A stretch of DNA of 64,000 nucleotides from Ganoderma boninense (GCA_002900995.3 CM035310.1:3061394-3125393), one strand, 5' to 3'. Counted from the first letter of the stretch, positions 43,833 through 56,599 are shown. The notes: generated by a model not told the origin, from the sequence alone. A program made the numbers and translations.

Positions 43833-44077
43833 ACATAACTTATTATCAGTTAATTGTACACCAGGCTGCATCGTGGATCGTCGCTATCCCGGATCTGCTC
43901 GAGAACCCGTTGCAAACGCGTCAGCTGCTGAGGCTTGAGCATGGCATTGGGCTACTATACAGGTGAATCGTCGAGGTGGGTTTTGTGGACCCATCGCTAC
44001 TGATACATACATCGGTGCACAGTCGAATCATCACAAAACAGGTTGTTGGTCCCAAGCGATCTCATAACATCCAATAA
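43833..44077. other. Convergent 3' spacer
   Basis: About 245 bp between the phosphatase and amine oxidase stop codons. Presumed overlapping 3' UTRs. Confidence 0.5.
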
Positions 44078-46160
44078 TTACTCAACGTCGTACGGAAGCG
44101 CATTCCGGACGCGCTCCAGGTGCCCAAGTTGATCGCATTCCCCATCCTGAATGCAATCCGCCAGCGTCATCGCAATGTCTTGGCCTTCCGTGTAAGCACC
44201 ATGCAAATACCCTGTCCCCAGTTCAATTTAGTTCATTGACCGTCTTCTGGAACAGGCTGACAGACGGCTTACCGAACCACTTCTTGCTCGTTGCCTCTCC
44301 GGCAAACCATAGCCTCTTGTCAACGTTGGCCCGCAGGTTGCCCTGGTGTTCGCTCAGGAAGTTCGCCGGCCAGTTCGAGTACGACCCTCGGAACAGCGGG
44401 TCGCTGTACCAGCGCTGGAAGTAGAAGTCGAGAGGCTCGGGGATTGTCGCGTGTGGGAACATGGATCTCAGGACGGACAGGATCTCGGCTTGCACGGCCG
44501 CATCGGTCATGGATTCGATGCGCTGGGAGAACGTTCCCTGTCAACGTGCGGCGGAGCCACTGGGTGAGTGTTCTCCACTGGCGACTCGAGGGCCGACGTG
44601 GACTCACGGTGACAGTGGTGAACAAGATACCGCAACCAGGGAAGATCTCAGGGTGGTCCAGCGTCTGCCAAACCGGATACCGTCCTCGCTCATGGTCTGC
44701 GTACAGTGCCATCTGTCGGACATTTCACGTCAACGCGCGAAGCATTTGAGTGGCAAGAACGGCGTTAGACAGGCACACCTCCGTGTCGAACCAGAACTTC
44801 TCGGGAAACTGCATGAAGACTTTCGTGTACGTCCCCTGTTCCATCCCATGGTCAATATCGTCCGGCTAATGACATGGAACAGGCCATTCGGACTGCTTAC
44901 CATCGCCATGCTGTGAATTGCCTCTTGTTTCCAAGTAGGCAGTGGCGGAATGAATCTGACGTCATCGTGCTGCAGGACGCCAAGGCTGAACGTGCACAGC
45001 GCGTGGTCCGCGGACACCGTGGTGCCATCCGACAGCATCACGACGACGCCTTTCTTGGACGTGAAGATCGCCGACACGGTGGCGTTCAAGCGGACCTGGC
45101 CCTCGGACAGAAACTCGTCGGCCTCTTCCTGAATCAACGCCTTGAAACCACGCTGGTCGATGGAGAGGAGATTCTCGGGCGAGAACGTCTTGAAGGTATG
45201 GTTGTGCGACTGTCACCAGCGGCCCCCGTGTCAGCACGAACATGAAGCACAAAACGCTAACCTCTACCGGAAAGACTTCACTGCGGGTCCACAACGGACA
45301 TGCACACCGCTCGGCGAGTCCTCGCCAGTCGAAGCTGCGGGGAAGAACGTTAATGCACCCAGGATGAAGCAAGCCACGATGTTTCCTCTGGCGTCGCGCC
45401 GAACTCCCAGTCGAACTGGTAGTACTCCGACGCCATCTCGTACCGCGAAGAGGGGCGCGAACCGGAGAGCGCGTAGCCACTCCGTGCGCTCATGTCGACG
45501 AGCTGGTTCGGAACGCGTGCGCCTGTACATCCGCACCATGTCAGGTGAGCATAACCATTCCTCTCCACGCCGCTGGACGGAGAGCTTACCAGCCGTGGCA
45601 GTCAGGCTCCGGAAGTTCTCGATGGACTGGCGGAACACGGCCTGGAAGTCGACCGCGCCAGAGTCGTCGTACGTCTCTGCAGCCAAGTGCAGTAGGCAAG
45701 CGAGCAAGTAAGCTTCTTATTTCCGCCATGTGGCGCCTGTGCAGCATGCGCACTCACCGACGCTCATGAAGTCGTGGTTCGAGCGGAGGGACACGTTGTG
45801 CTTCTTGGCGAGCTCCCAGATCGGATTCGCGGGCCCGGAGCCCGTCTGCGTGCCTTGCACCCAGTTCGCACCTACCTCGACCGTCCAGTCCTCCCCCGCC
45901 GCCCCGAACATGTGGCTCATCATCCGGCCCCCGAGCTCGTGCCGGGCTTCGACGATGAGGAAGTCGTCGATGCCCTGCTCGTGCAGCGTCCGCGCGGCCG
46001 TCACCCCCGCGACTCCCCCGCCGAGAATGAGGACTTTGGTGTCTCTCCGCTCATCGGATAGCACGGCCTGCACGTCATGGAAGATCGGGAAGGCTGCGGT
46101 GCGGATGGATTGGCGGAGTGCGAGCGAGAGGAGGAGTAGGGTGCGTATCGAAGCAAGCAT
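44078..46160 (-). CDS. Secreted flavin amine oxidase (polyamine oxidase-like)
   Basis: FAD-dependent oxidation of amines, probably polyamines, releasing hydrogen peroxide. The reverse ATG at 46158-46160 opens a signal peptide (MLASIRTLLLLSLALR), so the protein is likely secreted or vacuolar. Then come the dinucleotide motif VLILGGGVAGVTAARTL, IVEARHELGGRM, and VEVGANWVQGT, typical of this family. Middle exons give YYQFDWEFGATPEETSW, QRGFKALIQEEADEFL, LSDGTTVSADHALCTFSLGV and the substrate-side FPEKFWFDTEM. The end has WFAGEATSKKWFG and GYLHGAYTEGQDIAMTL, the C-terminal FAD contact. About eight introns. Length of about 520 residues is normal. Substrate is inferred from family only. Confidence 0.85.
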
Positions 46161-47321
46161 TGCGGAGTGTCGGTGCTTGCTCGTAGCTCACGCCCGTGCC
46201 TGCAGAAAAGGAGCCGTGCTTATATGCAGTCGCTCTCCTCCCCGCGGTCGCAGCAAGCTTCATCCCCAGCGACCGTGAGATATGGAAATGCACTTATCGC
46301 AGACAGACAGGATCAGACGGAGATAGCCCGAGCCACCGGGGAGGACGCGGCGTCGAAGTTAAGGGTTCGATAATGGCCGTGCGGTGGTAGCGCTACTTAT
46401 CATGAAGACGACCACATGAGCCCCGGTGCCGCACGTCGCTCGCGCCTGGCAATGGCATTGGCACTGGCAGCGGCAAGTAGGCTGTGGGAGAGGGCGGGGG
46501 TTGCGCCTGTGGTGCGTAACGTAGGCTCCGTGCTGCGCCTTCAACGGTAAGCTCCGACCAACGTCATCGAAAGCTCAACTTGAAGGCTGAAACCTCGTAA
46601 CTACAGGTCTGTGTCTTGGCAGTCGCTGGAGAGTCGTGTGCATCAGCGTCACGGTTCACACGTCGCTATAGACTTGGATGCAATTGCTATTAGCTTCTCA
46701 AGGTCTCATCCCGGGCGGGTCCCAAGAGAGCCCGCGCGATAGCACTCATCCTCTCCGCGACGAGAGAAGCGTATCGCAGTGCTCATGAACCTTGACAGCT
46801 TGACCTCCCACGGGACTAGCCTCACCAGCAGTCAGAAGGATTTGCCAGGGGAGGTAGAGATAAGGAGGTCGGTCGTTCGGGCCTTGTTGGTAAGCTCAAA
46901 ATGTATTATTCATTCCCAGGGCGTTTGAGCTGCTGTTAGACGGCGGAGAGGACGTTGGCATGGTCGGAACACACGCGGCAAACGCATGGCCACGGTTCGG
47001 GGTGGGCGGAGTAGGTAACGATAGACCCGGGTTTGGAGTTATGAGCGGGGGGTGGAGAAGTTCGGGGGTGGCTGCGGCTCTCGTACGAGCTCCAAGAGAG
47101 GCAGTAAGTTATTCTGCGCGACAACCCTTGGGCCTAGACGGTTACTCATCGACTGAACTGTGGCCAGATCCTTACGGAACTTCATCATTCCAGTGGTGTG
47201 TTCTGCTCCTCGAAACCGCCCTACTTCGCGCTGGGGGCCACTCGGCCTGAATACCTTGTGCTCCATGGGCACTGATCAGTCCCCATCGGACCTTTGACTT
47301 CCCTCATCTCTGTTCCTTCTG
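46161..47321. other. Intergenic region, possible 3' part of the DIRS-like element
   Basis: About 1.16 kb. No gene recognised. If the tyrosine recombinase of the neighbouring element was once complete, its C-terminus should lie here, but I could not find the HxxR or Tyr boxes. Confidence 0.4.
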
Positions 47322-49565
47322 TCATTTTGTCCTCAAACCCCGTCCGAGAACGTTCGGAAACTCCCCACGACGGGCAGTGCACCAGAACACTGTGAGGAGC
47401 GCTGCCCAAACGGCAGCATCAAGGGGAGCATCAAGGTCGAGTCCGCTACGCAGGATAGTGATGATGTCCACAGTGAGCGGAGGGCGTTTTCCCCTGCTGG
47501 TAGGAGCGAGACGGTTTGCTGCACGCAGCATAACTTTGAAGCGCGGCTTATCGATGTCCCATGGTAGGCCGTGCAGCACATGCCAAGCTTGCAGGCCCGA
47601 AACATAGTTGTTGACAGCCGTCTCCGAGTAAGAGCCCACCATGGCTGCTGAAAACAGCTCTAAAATGTTCATGGTGACTGGTGTGCGCTCTTCTTCCGTG
47701 ACACCGTGAGCATCGCACCAGACTTGATAGAGGAGAAGACCAGCACCGTATGTTTCGAGTGTAGAGTCGGCATAGCCCAGGGCCAAGGTGTCGAGCACAC
47801 GGGCGAGATCATCTGCGGAAAAAGGGAGTGGGTGTCCAGCCCTGCCTAGAGCAGCACGAGCGGAGGATGGCCTCCACAAACGCAGACGATCTTTGGCGAG
47901 ACAATGAGGGCGCAGTTCTGAGGGGGCGGGCGTTAGGTGAGCTGGGTAAGGTCGGGGGCGAGCGTTGGTCGACCGCACAGGGATAGCAGCTGGGCTAAAC
48001 GTCCGGAAGGGCGTCCCACCAGAAGATGTCATCCCCATCGAGAGACTGCCCGAGGTCCTCGGGCCCGTCATTGAACTTGAGGCGCTCAGCCGGATTGGGC
48101 CCTGCGGGCTTGGGGAGGGGGGCTGGGGTCGCGCGTAGTCGTTCAGAGTCGGTGAGGGGAGCATTCCAGTCGACAAGGAAGGGCGCAACTGTGGCAGGGA
48201 TTGGGATTGGAGGAAGGAGGAGAGCAGGAGTGGGGTATCGTCCGCGAGATGGGTCGTCTGCAGGGTTGGATGCGCTAGTGACATAGCGTGCATGCACCAT
48301 GACGCTTCGTCGCTCGAGAAAGGCTGAGAGAGCCGCTTGAAGATGACGTTGACTGCGAGGTGGATTTGCTGCAGCGTGTGCGTCGGCCGCGCACGGAATT
48401 CATCCAGGACCGCAAGGTACTTGGCACACTTCTTTGGCGCGAGAGTGACACGCCATGCATGCAGATCCCAGATGAGACCTGTAAACTCAGGAGCGGAGGA
48501 GAAGTCCTGGTCCTTCTCGCGCTCCCAAACCAAGCCGAGGCGCTGTGAAATGGTGTCGATGTCCCCCAGGGCATAAGTGTAAAGACTATTGTCGTTGGAG
48601 CGTTTAGAGGTGGTGGAGAGATCGCGGAGGGGGAATGTAAAGTCCTCGACGAATTCTTCCACTTGGCCATCAGGAAGGAGCCCGCCCGCATACCACAAGC
48701 GACCTCCACGATGATGCAGGCCGCCGTTGGCCTTGATACGAGTGCTGGCGTCGACCCGCTTGCGATTGAGCTCTGGAAGGTGTTCGCGCAGGATGCGAAT
48801 GAATAGGTGGTCGTCAACCCACTTGATGAGAGGCCCAATGCCGTGAGCACGCATGACATCGGCCCCGGCATCTGCAACAGAGCCATAGACTCCCACACAG
48901 GAGCGACCGCCAAACATAGCGCAGACATCGACGTCGAACTCATCATCACCGGTCCGCACGACAACGCCTGGCCACTGGGATGGATGGAGGGGGATAGAGC
49001 GAAAGGCCTCGGAGATGTCTCGAATAGCGCCTTGTGAGCCGGGAGGTAGCATGGCGAGAAGAAGAGATACTGAGGAGAAGGTACCCCAGGTACAAGGGTA
49101 CTCTGAAGCATCAATATGAGAATTAATGGAGGAAATCCCAGTGGGGCTAGGCGTGTATGGATAAGATAAATTCTGGATGAGACGGAGCATTGTGGTTTGT
49201 GAGGTTTTGGAATGAGAGAGAACGGAGACGTTTGAAAGGACCGAGGACTGATTCAACGATAAAACGAGGGTATGGGCCATAGTATCGACCGCGGTCGCGC
49301 TCCTTCTGGACGAGGTCTCGAAAGGCGTCGCTGTGCAGCAGAATTGTCGGGCTATTGGGAGGAGTGAAAGACGAGGAGATGGAGGGAACACCGATGTCGA
49401 AGCCGGAGCGAAGAGAGCAGGGAATATGAGGGTATCTGCCGATAAGGCCTGTTGCGCAGAGTTCCCGCTCCCAGCCGTCAGCACTAAGCGGTGTTCGGGG
49501 CTGGTGAGTCCAGGCTGAGAGGGCAGCCTTGAGCGCTGTGATCTGCGCTCCCACATCCAGAGCAA
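47322..49565 (-). pseudogene. DIRS-like RT / tyrosine recombinase remnant
   Basis: RT begins near LRLIQNLSYPYTPSPTGISS and includes WGTFSSVSLLLAMLPPGSQG, GAIRDISEAFRSIPLHPSQW (RT palm) and the catalytic VDD in IKWVDDHLF. The thumb region ends TLQQIHLAVNVIFKRLSQPF. In the alternative frame from 48300 the RNase H end is seen (MVHARYVTSASNPADDPSRG), so the central RNase H domain is missing. The recombinase N-terminal domain (DSTLETYGAGLLLYQVWCDA, NILELFSAAMVGSYSETAVN) leads to the first catalytic box CTARRGEF at about 47345, after which homology stops. The first residues before about 49200 in this frame are not part of the protein. Confidence 0.75.
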
Positions 49566-50014
49566 CAGTGGAGACCAAAGGTGCAGGGGGAGGCATCGCA
49601 GCCACGCGGAATGTTGAAGCGTAGGCAGACCTTGGTACCATCGGAAACTCGGCAGATGCCTTTGCCTCCCTCGCCTCGACGGACGTACGCGCGAACTTTG
49701 TCGTGGGAGTAGAGCTTGTCCGCAGTGCAGTCCCGGGTGTAGTGGGAGTGGCGGCCAAGGCAGACTGCGCAGGCGGAGGTCGCCGATCCGTGTGCGCTGC
49801 TCTGAAAAGAAGAGGAGCTCGACCGCGGGACGACGGAGCTGTACCGGTCCCGGGCGTTGCTGGGCTGACGCTGCCCGCCTCGGAGAGAGGAACCCTGACG
49901 TTGCGAGGGAGGGGCCTGAGCGGCATGCTGACGAACGAGCGGGGACGACGGAGTGGTCCCAGATGTCGCGCTGTGCTGCTGATGCGAAGCAGCCAGCGGA
50001 CGAGAGTGTATGAT

Positions 50015-50046
<32 letters not shown>

Positions 50047-50667
50047 GAGAGGGGGGGGGTGTTTTAAGATGTCAGTGCATGAACTAGGAGAGGGGAAAAT
50101 CTGCAAAATGAGACTGACCAGCTCCGTTAACCTCTTGACCTCTGCGAGAGTCTGCAAAGCGGCTGCTTGGATCATCTCGTTGATAATGTCATTAAGACGC
50201 TCTTCATTAATGACGGAGATGTCAGGAATGGTGGGTGCCTTCCTGGCCAGTGCTGCATGGTATTCGCGGCGAACGTCTGCAAAGTATCGGACGAGAGCGC
50301 GCTCGCCGTGCTCAGGATGACGACGGGGCGCATCGTGGCCTTCGAGGCGCATGATAAGCACCACAAAGGCCTGTATGTGCTTCTTGTCCCAGCCGCACTG
50401 CTCAGCGAACTTCGCAAAGACGTGTCTGGCCTCGGTGAGGTGGTGTAGCTTTAGGGCGGAGTCTGGCACCGCGTTCCGGCAGGGCTTTCCAGCCGCAGTG
50501 ACCCGCGTAAAGGATATGGTGTTGGTGGATGCATCCACGGTGCCGTGAAGGCCGGCCGAAGAGTCTTCTCCGACTGAGGAGAGGGCAAGTTGCCTAGCCT
50601 CGTTGCGACCTGCGTGGGTGAAGTACCAGAAGTCTAGGAGCTTGGTGGGGTCTCGCAGCGTGGCCAA
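49147..50667 (-). pseudogene. DIRS-like element gag / pre-RT region
   Basis: The first part (LLDFWYFTHAGRNEARQLAL, DIINEMIQAAALQTLAEVKR) matches the gag-like protein common to basidiomycete DIRS-like elements. The later part (GFDIGVPSISSSFTPPNSPT, RYYGPYPRFIVESVLGPF) is the leader just before RT. A likely intron or low-complexity insertion separates them (around 49985-50110), including a GA microsatellite. Near 49190-49240 the frame must change twice to continue into RT. Confidence 0.7.
50014..50059. repeat. GA microsatellite
   Basis: A run of GA dinucleotides with single interruptions (GAGAGGAGAG), ending in nine Gs. It lies inside the DIRS-like element. Confidence 0.9.
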
Positions 50668-50717
50668 GGCGTATTCGGTTATGCCGTAATCTGTGCGCGC
50701 ACTAACGAGTTCTTGCC

Positions 50718-51146
50718 CTATCTCGGGGAAGGTGAAGGTACTTGCCGCAGTGGACGAGGCGGGGACACCAGCTTGTTCCGTACTATCACGGCGCTCCTGC
50801 TCCCGCTGACTGTCTTCTTCCGGCGACGCTGTTCTTCCTCAACCTGGAGCAAGCGCGCTTCCTCGTCCTGAAGACGCCGAACCTCGTCCTCTTGCCGTCT
50901 GCGCTCTTCCTCCTCAAGCCTGCGGGCCTCCAGCTCCGAGGCCTGGTACTCCTCCCAAGCCTGTACCGCCATCTGATGCTCGAAGGTCCAGTTTTCCTCG
51001 GCCATTTGGCGCGCCCGCTCTTGAGTGATAGAGTTACGCTCCGCTAAGGCTGCGATGTGATCCGCACCAGCGCCGACCGAGTAGTTGGGCATCACCTCAT
51101 TGCGAGGGTCGCGCGGAGGAGCGGGAGCGGGGGCGGGATCAGCCAT
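50718..51146 (-). pseudogene. DIRS-like element N-terminal gag ORF
   Basis: MADPAPAPAPPRDPRNEVMP followed by a strongly charged Glu/Arg coiled coil (LEEEERRRQEDEVRRLQDEE). One frameshift near 50790 separates it from FTFPEIGQELVSARTDYG, which joins the next frame. Confidence 0.65.
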
Positions 51147-51999
51147 GTTCGTACCGGGCAGTGAGGTCGTACAACACGTCTAGCAGAGCTTAGGATAGAG
51201 ATTAAGCGAAGCTATCGTAGCGAAAGAGATTTCCCGAGGACCGAAGACTCCTCGAGCTCGCAGTGCGCGGCGGGCGAGCTAGGAGAAAGCGGCGGCGAGA
51301 GGCGAAAAGGAAAGGCGCCCGACCGACCGCTTTCCGCCCGGCCATAGACTATGCACTGCCGCCACCCTCGTACCTCGCCTTCCTGCAGTGCTGACAACTC
51401 GCAACTTAGGTAGCCGAGCACGTGCATACGCGTCTTGCTACTTAGCGGCTGACCTGAAGTGAAAGACAGTGAAACCTCTCCGTCTGCGTTCTCCTCCCAA
51501 TATTATCGTCTTCCGCGCTCGAGCAATGCGTTCCACGAGTGCATTGTAGGCCGTCCGAACCCTATGATAAAGAATAAACTTAAGCTAAGACTTGTGACTG
51601 ACTTGTGCCGCTGTCTACAAGTTCAATACAACGGAACAATTGGTCTTGGTCTTATCTTGCCGAAATGGTTGAACCGTGCGGCGCGGTCCATGGGAGAACC
51701 ACGCTCTCTTCCTGCCCACCATGATCATGGCCAGTTCTCATATTCCTCCCTGTTTGCGGCACTACTCCCAGCGAGCTCGCGAGCATTACTGGCCGGACTA
51801 CGGCGCCATGGAAATCTAATGCGCCTGATGCGTCGGCACCGGTCTGGCAGGGTGCCGTTACGCTGTCGAAACAAGCTCCCATTGCGTTTCTTCGGGTCCA
51901 AGCACGCTTTTCGCCTAGGCCCCCAGCTCGACTTGCACGTTCTCCCCCATTCGCCTCTTACTGCACATTAGCCTCTGCGGACCGGACGGTGGTGCAAAC
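51147..51999. other. Upstream region of the aminotransferase gene
   Basis: About 850 bp between the DIRS-like remnant and the aminotransferase start. A forward 170-codon frame with a GTG start (51459-51971) is present but lacks an ATG start and protein-like features, and is probably promoter and 5' UTR. Confidence 0.4.
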
Positions 52000-54006
52000 A
52001 TGGCGTCTCTGAGGTGGTCCTCGTCGGTGGCACGCGGTCTGGCAGTGTCCGCTGTCTCTCGTCGTCCAAGTCCTGCCCCCATTCGCGCCCTCTCGACGTC
52101 CTTCATACCTCACCAAAACAATTCAGACGCGAACATGGGCGGCAAGAAGCCAACTTTCGCATTTGCGAGCCGTCTGAAGGATGGGCGGGCCCTTTCGTTG
52201 GACGTGTGGTCGGTCTTCAAGTGAGTCATCATCATCCTCTCTCCTACTATGGACAGGTGCTGAACTTTTGAACTTGGGCACTAGTGCGGCGAATCTGCCC
52301 CCGGACTGTATCAACCTGGGCCAGGGATACATGAACTTCCCCCCACCAGAATGGGCCCGCGATGCAGCAGAGGAAGCACTGCGCTCGGTCGAGGGCAATC
52401 ACTACGCGCCGGCGAAGGGGAGACTGAGGCTGAGGAAGGCGATCAAGGAGTTCTATGGGACGCAATTCGAGAAGGAGTTGGACCCAGAGACGGAGATCGT
52501 TGTGACCAGCGGGGCGAACGAAGGTGCGTTGTGTCTCCTCATCATCTGCGCTGTACCCCCACCGTGCGCATTCTCCCTACTTCCGTCACTTCCACCCCGC
52601 TTTGCCCTCCCGGAGCCAATGCTTTGACTTGGCGCGCCGTATGTTGAATGACTCGTGGTACAGGGCAATACGCTGCGTTCACGGCGTTCATCGAGCCGGG
52701 GGACGAAGTCATCATCTTCGAGCCCTTCTTCGACCAGTACCTGCCGTCCATCGCCTTCCACGGCGGGAAGTGCGTCTACGTTCCCCTCCACCCCAGCTCT
52801 GAACCTGCCCCGAACGTCAAGATTGGGAAGCAGTCGTGGACGATCGACTTCGACGAACTGAGGTATGTCTCCGCCGTCTGCCTGGGTGCGACTCGTCGGG
52901 ATGGAGGCACTGAACCTGTCGCGGCAGGCGCGCCGTAACACCGAAGACGAAGATGATCGTGGTCAACACCCCCCACAACCCGGTCGGGAAGGTGTTCACG
53001 CGCGCGGAGCTCGAGGGCATCGCGAAGATCGCAGAGGAGCACAACCTCATCGTCATGTCCGACGAAGTCGTGCGTCTCTCTGCCTCCTTCGTTGCAGAAA
53101 ACTCGTTTCCCTGACGTCCTTGCAGTACGAGAGCCTCGTCTTCGACGGACTGGAGCACGTCCGCATCGCGACGCTCCCGGGGATGTGGGAGCGCACCATC
53201 ACGGTCGGCTCCGCAGGCAGTAAGTTCCATCTGTCCGTCTAAGTACCTCGTCTGATCGCGCCCCCTCCCCTCCTCCCCGCCCCTTCTCACTCGCTTGCAG
53301 AACTGTTCGCCGCGACAGGGTGGCGCGTGGGCTGGCTCGTCGGCCCGCCCTCGCTGATCGGGCCCACGACGGCGGCGACGACGCGGATCGTGTTCTGCTC
53401 GAACACGCCCATGCAGGAGGCAGCCGCGGCGGGGCTCGAGCAGGCGCACGGGCGCGGGTTCTTCAAGCAGCAGCTGGCGGAGTACGAGGAGAGGCGGGGG
53501 ATCCTCGTCGACGCGTTCGAGAAGCTCGGGCTGGAGTACGCGTGGCCAGAGGGCAGCTATTTCATCCTCTTGGTGGGTCGTCGTTCAGTGTTTATGGGGG
53601 GGTACGTGGTTGCTCAGACGTTGACGGGCGCGTAGAACATCTCGAAGGTGCGCTGGCCTGAAGACTACACGTTCCCGGCGACCATCGAGGGCCGTGGGCG
53701 CGATTTCAAGTACGCAGTTTCTCTGGGTCCCGTGCTTGCTGGTACCGCTCTGACCTCTTTCGCCAGAGCTGCTTGGTTCATCGCAAACGAGATCGGGGTG
53801 TCGTCCATCCCGGTCAGCGAGGTACGTGTCCTCCAGTCTTGTGTCTATGCGCAGGATTTAAGTTCGCTTTGTCTCGTGTGCAGTTCTATTGCGAAGAGCA
53901 TGTCGGGATCGGCGAAAACTACGCGCGGTTTGCATTCTGCAAGGATCTTGACACCCTCCGACGCGCAGGAGAGCGCCTCCAGCGTCTTCGCGAATACCTC
54001 GTCTAG
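52000..54006 (+). CDS. BNA3: Kynurenine-oxoglutarate aminotransferase (PLP-dependent, class I)
   Basis: Fold-type I PLP aminotransferase that would convert kynurenine to kynurenate, a branch of tryptophan breakdown. ATG at 52000 begins a basic, Ser-rich presequence (SLRWSSSVARGLAVSAVSRR) that suggests mitochondrial targeting; a second ATG at 52135 could give a cytosolic form. Motifs in order: DCINLGQGYMNFPPPEWARD, EIVVTSGANEGQYAAFTAFI, NTPHNPVGKVFTRAELEGIA, VMSDEVYESLVFDG, and the PLP-lysine region TVGSAGKLFAATGWRVGW. The catalytic Lys codon is split by the intron at about 53221-53300 (A|AA). The C-terminal FYCEEHVGIGENYARFAFCK has the carboxylate-binding Arg. About ten exons and 450 residues, matching BNA3/KAT. 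Confidence 0.9.
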
Positions 54007-54254
54007 AGCTCAGGCAAGTCGCGCGGGCATTCGTGAAGTCGATCCCTCGGCAAGCAGCTTCACGTCGGCTGGTCTATCGTTGTCGGATGATTCACATTCG
54101 ATGCATACAGTGTATGTACGTACGATACAGCCGAAAACTCTTGGAAATATCTGTGGCGATCCCGTCTACGCTACACGATGTTGGCTATCTATCTATCTAG
54201 AAGTCTACAATACTATACAGTTCCAGAATTATAATGCTATAAACATAGCTCGAT

Positions 54255-55655
54255 TCACCTCGAAATCGGGACAGCGGTCGCGCCGGGAGGCGAGAAGAGC
54301 AGCCCGTGCTCGTCCGCCGAGTCTCCCTCCACGCTAGCACTAGCACCGGTACTGAGCGCGTCGAAGCCCGTCCTGCTGGTCGGCCGCACCTTCGTTGCGG
54401 TCTTCAAGGCCAACTCGGGCGGGACGGCCAGCGCCCCGCGCACGTCGCGCACCACAGGCCGCGTCTGCCGGGACATTGACAGCGGGAGGTGGCCCGCGAC
54501 GACCCGCGCGCCGTGCGCGGTGAGGTGCGCGCGGTCGCGGCTCGAGCCCACACCATCGTTTGTGCTTCGCGGCGCTGGGGCCGGAGCCGGCGGCCCAGAT
54601 GGTGGAGAAGAGGACGCCGAGGATGGAGACGTAGCTGTTGACGCTGATCACGTACGCGCCCTCGACGTAGTCGGGGTCGCGGAAGATGAGGACGAGCTGC
54701 GCGACGTCGAAGATGACGGGGAAGACGAAGTTGGAGAGCGCGATCCAGAAGAGCGTCCGGATGCGCGTCGCGTACGAGCCTGCGTGCGTACGTGTCGGTG
54801 GGTGTCAATGTACGATGATGTGTGGGAATGGAGACGCACCACCTCCTGAGAGCGCTGCGTAGGGACCCTTCGTGGCGGGTTGCTTCTCGTTGAACCTGGC
54901 TCCCGAGTGGAGGCGGAGGAGGAAGATGGATGACATGTAGCTGCTCAGGAAGTGAGAAAATACAGGGCGTGGTTCATGAAGGGACACACATACATGTCAT
55001 CGACGAGCTGCAGGAACAGCTCTGACTTCGCGAACGGCGACGACCATATTGCCGCAGACTCGCTCAAGATCGTCCTCGGCGCGCCGTCAGTGGACTGGAC
55101 TGTATAGAGCAGGTAGGCGGCATTCGCAGCTCGCGTTACTTTCATGACGATTGCGGGCCCGTAAATTGCGAGGCGGACGGGCAGTGCGAACTGGCGTGGG
55201 GGATGAACGGCGAGGACGCGGAGGAAGAGGATCGTCTGAACGCATATCGGGCCGACGATGTAGACGGCGGTGAGGACGGATACCAGCGCAGGATGCGGCG
55301 GCCTGAGCACCATCTCCGTGATCTGTCGCGAAGAGAAGTCCGTCAGCGAAGGCTCGCCGGCACCGAAACACGCGGAAGCCGGCTTGTAGCTAGAACTCAC
55401 CACGACGTAGGCGGTGAGCGTGCCCTGGGCGAGGCCGAAGGCAATCGCACAGACATTGAGGACGAAGCTTGGGCGCCGCCGGAGGGCGGGCGTGGAGAAG
55501 ACGAAGAGCACAACGGCGGTGGGGACAAGGAACGACGAGAAGACAGTTGCGATCAGCAGCCCCTTCAGGCCCGGGACGAGGGCCGCGACGGGAACCACCT
55601 CCGAGTCGAGCCCCCCTGGTGAGTTCTCTGGAATGGGAATGGTCATGCCGGACAT
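54255..55655 (-). CDS. Multi-pass (about 7 TM) membrane protein, family member 2
   Basis: Paralogue of the gene at 10669-11840. The reverse start is MSGMTIPIPENSPGG (55653-55655). Hydrophobic segments follow: LLIATVFSSFLVPTAVVLFV, FVLNVCAIAFGLAQGTLTAY, AVYIVGPICVQTILFLRVLA, LAIYGPAIVMKVTRAANAAY, then YMSSIFLLRLHSG, FWIALSNFVFPVIFDVAQLV and YVSILGVLFSTIWAAGSG. The long polar tail (ELALKTATKVRPTSRTGF...) lies in a frame one base away from the last helix, so either a one-base error or a short real frameshift near 54600 truncates the end. Four or five introns. Function unknown; receptor-like by topology. Confidence 0.65.
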
Positions 55656-56599
55656 GATGAGCACGGGTGCAGTAGCTCCACGACGAGAGGCTTATGAGAC
55701 TGCTTTGCCTGAGGCGACGCAGGAGTCGCTCTCCAAGGAAACCGTGCGCCGCTCGTGTCGCGGTCATCGGTCCACAGCGGCACATCTGGCTCGAGTGCCG
55801 TCGGCGTCCGAGGAATCCACCAGCTCGATGCAGCGGAGAGAGGCTAGGGCGGAACGCAGAGCTGTCGGCGCGGTCTAGGGCCGAAGCGGCCGCTGCAGAG
55901 GGAGCGCGCTGCAAGACCACGACGAACTTGAAGGCTGCGACCGCACCGTGGACGCCAGTGTTCGCTGTTCTCTCTTGTCGACGCGGAGAAATAGACAAGA
56001 CGGGCATCACGAAGATGAGATGGCCATAGTTTGCTTCTTCGGAGATGCGATAGTACCGCAGGTCATGGTTTCAAGTTCGCCTGACGGAGGGGGTTCAACA
56101 TCCACTCGCAGCCTGGTGGGTCGACAACTTACCTCGGTCCTCGAATATTTACGCCAGAAACCTTCAGCGAGAAGGGACATGCATCTCCAATTTTTAGCTG
56201 AGAACGGGGGTTAGCGATTTCAAACGAAAAAGAGTGAAAGCCCTTGCGCACCCCAGGTGCGCGGGCGGCGCCGACGCAACTCGTAGCACCCACCGTCCCT
56301 GATCCGGTTTGATGGTTCGAATGAAGGATCTGGACTTCGTGTTCCAACGGTCACCAGGCTATAGGGGAGGAAGTGGATGACTGTAGTCGAATCAGTGAAC
56401 TGCTCGCGATCTGAGCGATATGCGAGGGCCTTGGAGTTGCCTAGCAGTGTAGACGGTCAGTTGACATTTGCTTCGTCTCTGCACTGAATCAGTAAGTTAC
56501 CGCTTCCGAGGGGTCCAGTCGCATACACTTTACGCACAGTATTATTTTACAGTATCATCATGGGAGTTCAGGATATAGGACCTTAAAGATCCGTGTTTC

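Larger units (their letters stand above)
47322..51146 (-). mobile_element. Decayed DIRS-like retroelement (gag, RT, tyrosine recombinase)
   Basis: Three reverse-strand frames in order: coiled gag-like ORF (51146 down to 50718), gag/RT leader (50667 to 49147), and RT plus recombinase (about 49200 to 47322). RT plus a tyrosine recombinase in one element defines DIRS-like retrotransposons, which integrate without a DDE integrase and without a target duplication. Several frameshifts, loss of most of RNase H near 48290 and a truncated recombinase show it is dead. Terminal repeats were not found, so the limits are those of the coding remnants. Confidence 0.75.

Noticed and set aside
51459..51971. 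170-codon forward frame upstream of the aminotransferase
   Set aside because: GTG start, Arg/Leu/Ser-rich and featureless; more likely promoter and 5' UTR.
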